Origin: an uncultured Mycoplasmatota bacterium | GTDB lineage: Bacteria > Bacillota_I > Bacilli_A > RF39 > UBA660 | NCBI GenBank assembly: GCA_900545005.1 | Contig: UQXO01000014.1 | Span: 1 to 34,555 of the forward strand | Reading direction: 5' to 3' | Length of the DNA stretch: 34,555 nucleotides | Part shown: one piece after another, positions 32,215 to 34,555 of the stretch | How positions within the stretch are numbered: the first letter of the stretch is position 1 | Layout: every line of letters starts with the position of its first letter | Position numbers and translations under genes: made by a program | The notes under the pieces: model-generated | Databases searched by the model: none | Seen by the model: the letters and a program-made list of their open reading frames with translations, nothing else | Told to the model about the DNA's origin: nothing

Positions 32215-32243
32215 ATAGTATCAAAATATTATTTATTTGTCAA
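32215..32243 (-). promoter_or_regulatory. Promoter of the orphan small RNA
   Basis: Minus-strand perfect TTGACA (32238-32243), 17 bp, TACTAT (32215-32220). From here to about 32430 I see no gene. Confidence 0.7.
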
Positions 32244-32433
32244 TACTATTGTATTTCTATTATATTCGAATCGTCAATTAATATACATAAACATTACTTT
32301 TAATGCAATTTACTTTGTATTACGTAATCATTCTTAAAAATATGATAACACGGATCAAAATACGTAAATATGCTAAATAAAATTGGACAAAAAATACAAT
32401 TTCAAAAATTATAAATTCTTATAAAATGAGCAT

Positions 32434-32462
32434 AAAAAATGAGAGCACGGTTAAATGCTCTC
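32434..32462 (-). terminator. Minus-strand terminator downstream of the 41-residue gene
   Basis: GAGAGCA pairs with TGCTCTC around an 8-base loop, followed on the minus strand by ATTTTTT. It lies 172 bases past the small gene. The 32463-32633 stretch holds only a tandem pair of TGGTACCTAAA (32576-32597). Confidence 0.7.
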
Positions 32463-32633
32463 TTCAGGGGACTCGCTCTTTTATTCTTTGTATATGTTAA
32501 TTTCTTTTAACTTCGGCCTTTTATGGGCTTTTTATTTTAGTAATAACCTTATTAATTTGGTATTTATTAATCTGCTGGTACCTAAATGGTACCTAAAAAT
32601 GGAAAACCCCAGATTAACTCCAGGACATTTTTA

Positions 32634-32759
32634 CTACTTTCTTCTATTAGAAAGAGCACTTCCAGCTACACTTTTAGTTGCTTTTGCTGTAGCCTTACTT
32701 CTAAGTTGACTACTTGCCTTTTTTACAACTGACTTAGAAGTCCTTATTTTATTTGCCAT
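32634..32759 (-). CDS. Small basic protein, 41 residues
   Basis: Starts MANKIRTSKSVVKKAS and ends with the AGSALSNRRK motif: Ser/Lys/Ala-rich, basic, no membrane segment. I recall this as a widespread short protein pattern (KxxTSKSVAxKAS, then KSxAGSALSQ) in many bacteria and mobile elements, of unknown function. The ATG at 32759 follows GGAGAGTTAGGA at good spacing. The frame is open further upstream (to 32909), but that extension has no ribosome site and is not believed. Confidence 0.7.
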   Translation of the reverse strand: MANKIRTSKSVVKKASSQLRSKATAKATKSVAGSALSNRRK

Positions 32760-32912
32760 TCCTAACTCTCCTTTCTTAGCCAAGATTTTCGTTTGACAAT
32801 AAGAAAGGTTACTACAATAAAGACATCTTGCTATTAAGACAATAATCCTATATAATAGTATTGTAATAATAAGTTGTTTATTTATTGCTGTGCATTGGGT
32901 GTGGCACATAAA

Positions 32913-32949
32913 TTAGCCTTTCTTTATTGTTCAAAGAATGGCTTTTTTT
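32913..32949 (+). terminator. Hairpin with T-run at the left edge of the IS30 element
   Basis: AGCC and TTCTTT pair with AAAGAA and GGCT (stem with an internal mismatch), followed by seven T that merge into the IS30 left repeat. No plus-strand gene ends here. Confidence 0.5.
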
Positions 32950-34084
32950 GTGCGATAATTTATAATAACAAGTGCAACACATGAAATTTTAATAAAAAAA
33001 GTTCATATATTACTCATGATATAATGTTGGGGGTCTAATCAAACATTAAGGAGTAATAAATATGAACTATATACATCTTACCATAGAAGAACGTGCTTGT
33101 ATAAGCAAATTTAAAGAAATGGGATTAAGTTTAAGAGAAATGGCTAAATTATTAAATAGAAATGTTTCAACTATATCTAGAGAAATAAAACGAAATTCTT
33201 ATAAAACAGGAATAAATAATTCAGTAAAAAGATATGTACCTACTTATGCTAATAGAAAGTATAAAGAAAGAAGAACTAAATGCCATAGGTCAATAATAGC
33301 AACTAATGCAGCAATAGAATATATAAAAAATAAAATAGAATTACATTGGTCTCCAGATCAAATAACCAATAGAAGTGATGATAATAAACCAGCTAATTTT
33401 CCTTCCATATCCACAATATATAGATGGATTCACTTAGGGTACATTCCAAAAACTAATATTGAACATTTAAGAAGAAAAGGAAAATTCAAAAGGCCGGCTG
33501 AAACAAGAGGAAAATTTAATTTAGGTAAAACAATCAAAAAAAGGCCTAAGGAAGTATACAAAAGAAATACATTTGGACATTGGGAAGCTGACACAGTTGT
33601 TTCAGGAAAATTAAACAATTATACTTTAAAAAGTAAATACTGTTTTGTTTCTTTAGCAGAGCGAAAAACAAGATTATATTTAGTTAAATGGATACCAGAT
33701 AGAAAAGAAGAAACGGTTACTAATGCAATAATGGATTTATTAAAAGATTTGCCAAAAGAAGCAGTTAAAACAATAACATGTGATCGAGGAAAAGAATTTG
33801 CTGGTTGGAAACGAATCGAAGAAGAATTAGGAACAAATATGTATTTTGCGGATCCATATTGTGCATGGCAAAAGGGAACAAATGAGAATTCAAATGGATT
33901 GTTAAGAGAGTTTTATCCAAAACAAATGGATTTATCTAAGACAGATGAAAAAGAAGTACAAAATGTACTTAAACTTCTAAATAATAGGCCAAGAAAATGC
34001 ATTAATTATAAAACACCACAAGAATTATTTAATGAGTATTTATGTGAATGTTGCACTTGATTTGACAAATTATCGTGCAAAAAA
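32944..34084 (+). mobile_element. IS30-family insertion sequence, complete
   Basis: The 1141-bp element is bounded by matching 36-bp imperfect inverted repeats. The left (32944-32979) contains GCGATAATTT and CAAGTGCAACA. The right (34049-34084) contains their complements TGTTGCACTTG and AAATTATCGTGC. About 30 of 36 positions agree. The right repeat overlaps the last 12 bases of the transposase gene. A target duplication is not obvious. Confidence 0.9.
33062..34060 (+). CDS. IS30-family transposase
   Basis: A 332-residue DDE transposase that moves the surrounding element. The N-terminal helix-turn-helix is LTIEERACISKFKEMGLSLR followed by EMAKLLNRNVSTISREIKRN. The catalytic domain shows the first Asp in GHWEADTV, the second in ITCDRGKEFAG and the Glu in KGTNENSNGLLREFYPK. 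The end matches the family (NNRPRKCINYKTPQELF). Length and motifs are intact, so it may be active. ATG 33062 follows AAGGAG. Confidence 0.95.
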   Translation: MNYIHLTIEERACISKFKEMGLSLREMAKLLNRNVSTISREIKRNSYKTGINNSVKRYVPTYANRKYKERRTKCHRSIIATNAAIEYIKNKIELHWSPDQITNRSDDNKPANFPSISTIYRWIHLGYIPKTNIEHLRRKGKFKRPAETRGKFNLGKTIKKRPKEVYKRNTFGHWEADTVVSGKLNNYTLKSKYCFVSLAERKTRLYLVKWIPDRKEETVTNAIMDLLKDLPKEAVKTITCDRGKEFAGWKRIEEELGTNMYFADPYCAWQKGTNENSNGLLREFYPKQMDLSKTDEKEVQNVLKLLNNRPRKCINYKTPQELFNEYLCECCT

Positions 34085-34212
34085 CAACATTAAACCGTTG
34101 TATTTTTAACACACCTTAATTATAGTATCTTATTGCTTATTTTACCATAATTAACTTGACTTTTTTTATTATTTAAGCGATTAATACTACAACTTGAAAG
34201 GAGAATAAAAAT

Positions 34213-34458
34213 ATGATTAATAATATAGTATTAACAGGATACTTCATTGGATTTGAAAATGATAATCTATTGCTAAAAATTGATAGTTGTGAAAATCATC
34301 AAATAGTAAAAATACTGATTAACAAGTTAATAAGAAAGGAGATAAAGAAAAGAATCAAAGTTAATGATTTGATTGGTATAAAAGGATACATAGGAATTGA
34401 TGATAATAATAAAGCAATAATAATAACAACTAATATTTCGTTTTTAAGTAATAAATAA
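34213..34458 (+). CDS. Small single-stranded-DNA-binding-like (OB-fold) protein
   Basis: An 81-residue protein starting NNIVLTGYFIG, like the first strand of SSB proteins, with the later strand pattern DLIGIKGYIGIDDNNKAIIITTNISFL. It matches a short OB-fold SSB domain without the acidic C-terminal tail that recruits partners. The middle is shortened and basic (KLIRKEIKKRIK). GAAAGGAG precedes the ATG. In this mobile patch it may be a plasmid- or ICE-type SSB. The assignment rests on pattern only. Confidence 0.6.
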   Translation: MINNIVLTGYFIGFENDNLLLKIDSCENHQIVKILINKLIRKEIKKRIKVNDLIGIKGYIGIDDNNKAIIITTNISFLSNK

Positions 34459-34489
34459 AAAAGCCTGGATAAAATTCCAATGAATTAGT

Positions 34490-34555
34490 CAACAAAAAGT
34501 AGACACTAAAAAAGAATTTTTAGAACCCTAGTTCAGTTTTATACTGAATTGGGGT
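34490..34555. mobile_element. Possible end of another insertion sequence (cut by window)
   Basis: The reverse strand reads TGTCTACTTTTTGTTGAC at 34492-34509, resembling the termini of IS3-group elements. A 13-bp stem with two G-T pairs (34525-34537 with 34543-34555) lies at the very edge. The transposase would be beyond the window. Confidence 0.45.

Noticed and set aside
32455..32709. 84-residue hydrophobic plus-strand ORF
   Set aside because: It begins inside a minus-strand terminator, lacks a ribosome site, and its end is antisense to the better supported 41-residue gene.

Overview
The window is AT-rich DNA from a low-GC Gram-positive (Firmicutes/Bacilli-type) bacterium, probably one of the small-genome uncultured gut lineages near the Mollicutes. 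The grounds are the AT-biased codon use, AGGAGG-type ribosome sites, TTGACA/TATAAT promoters, a valyl T-box leader and an L20-type infC leader. TGA is used as a stop (ends of dusB, ftsA and the IS30 transposase), so the genetic code is the standard bacterial one and not the Mycoplasma code. The species cannot be named from the sequence.

Layout. 1-2.5 kb: pduL, dusB and an RluA-type pseudouridine synthase. 2.5-3.4 kb: a probable type I toxin/antisense RNA locus and a tRNA-Asn. 3.4-6.4 kb: a small unknown protein, a single-domain ClpA-like AAA+ ATPase and an orphan GspE/PilB ATPase. 6.5-10 kb: three proteins of unrecognised family, two of them paralogues and the third an internal duplication. 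10-14.4 kb: T-box, valS, a short tandem repeat and proS.

14.4-21.5 kb is the most unusual part. Three paralogous membrane-anchored, probably exported proteins each follow an approximately 290-bp segment bounded by inverted 27-bp sites. Each site has two 11-bp arms around a 5-bp core. The core is identical (as reverse complement) within a pair and different between the three pairs. Inside each segment a TTTAAA-17 bp-TAnnAT promoter points away from its gene. This is what a family of recombinase-controlled phase-variable promoters, all in the OFF orientation here, would look like. The downstream proteins differ most in a C-terminal lectin-like segment. Between the first and second copy lie an RNKIH-containing (HEPN-like?) protein, a membrane protein and a remnant of an Rpn-type nuclease.

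21.5-30.3 kb is mostly housekeeping: rplS, a coiled-coil protein, a 550-residue protein ending in an ADP-ribosyltransferase-like domain, the attenuated infC-rpmI-rplT operon (infC appears to start at ATA, and L20 carries a Lys/Thr-rich tail), an Asn-rich tail-anchored protein, ftsA-ftsZ and a membrane metallophosphatase. 30.3-34.6 kb is an accessory or mobile patch: an IS200-type element with two stops in tnpA, the C-terminal end of a tyrosine recombinase, a DUF3800 protein, a free-standing small RNA on the minus strand, a 41-residue basic protein, a complete IS30-family element with matched inverted repeats, an OB-fold ssDNA-binding-like protein, and what may be the end of another insertion sequence at the window edge.
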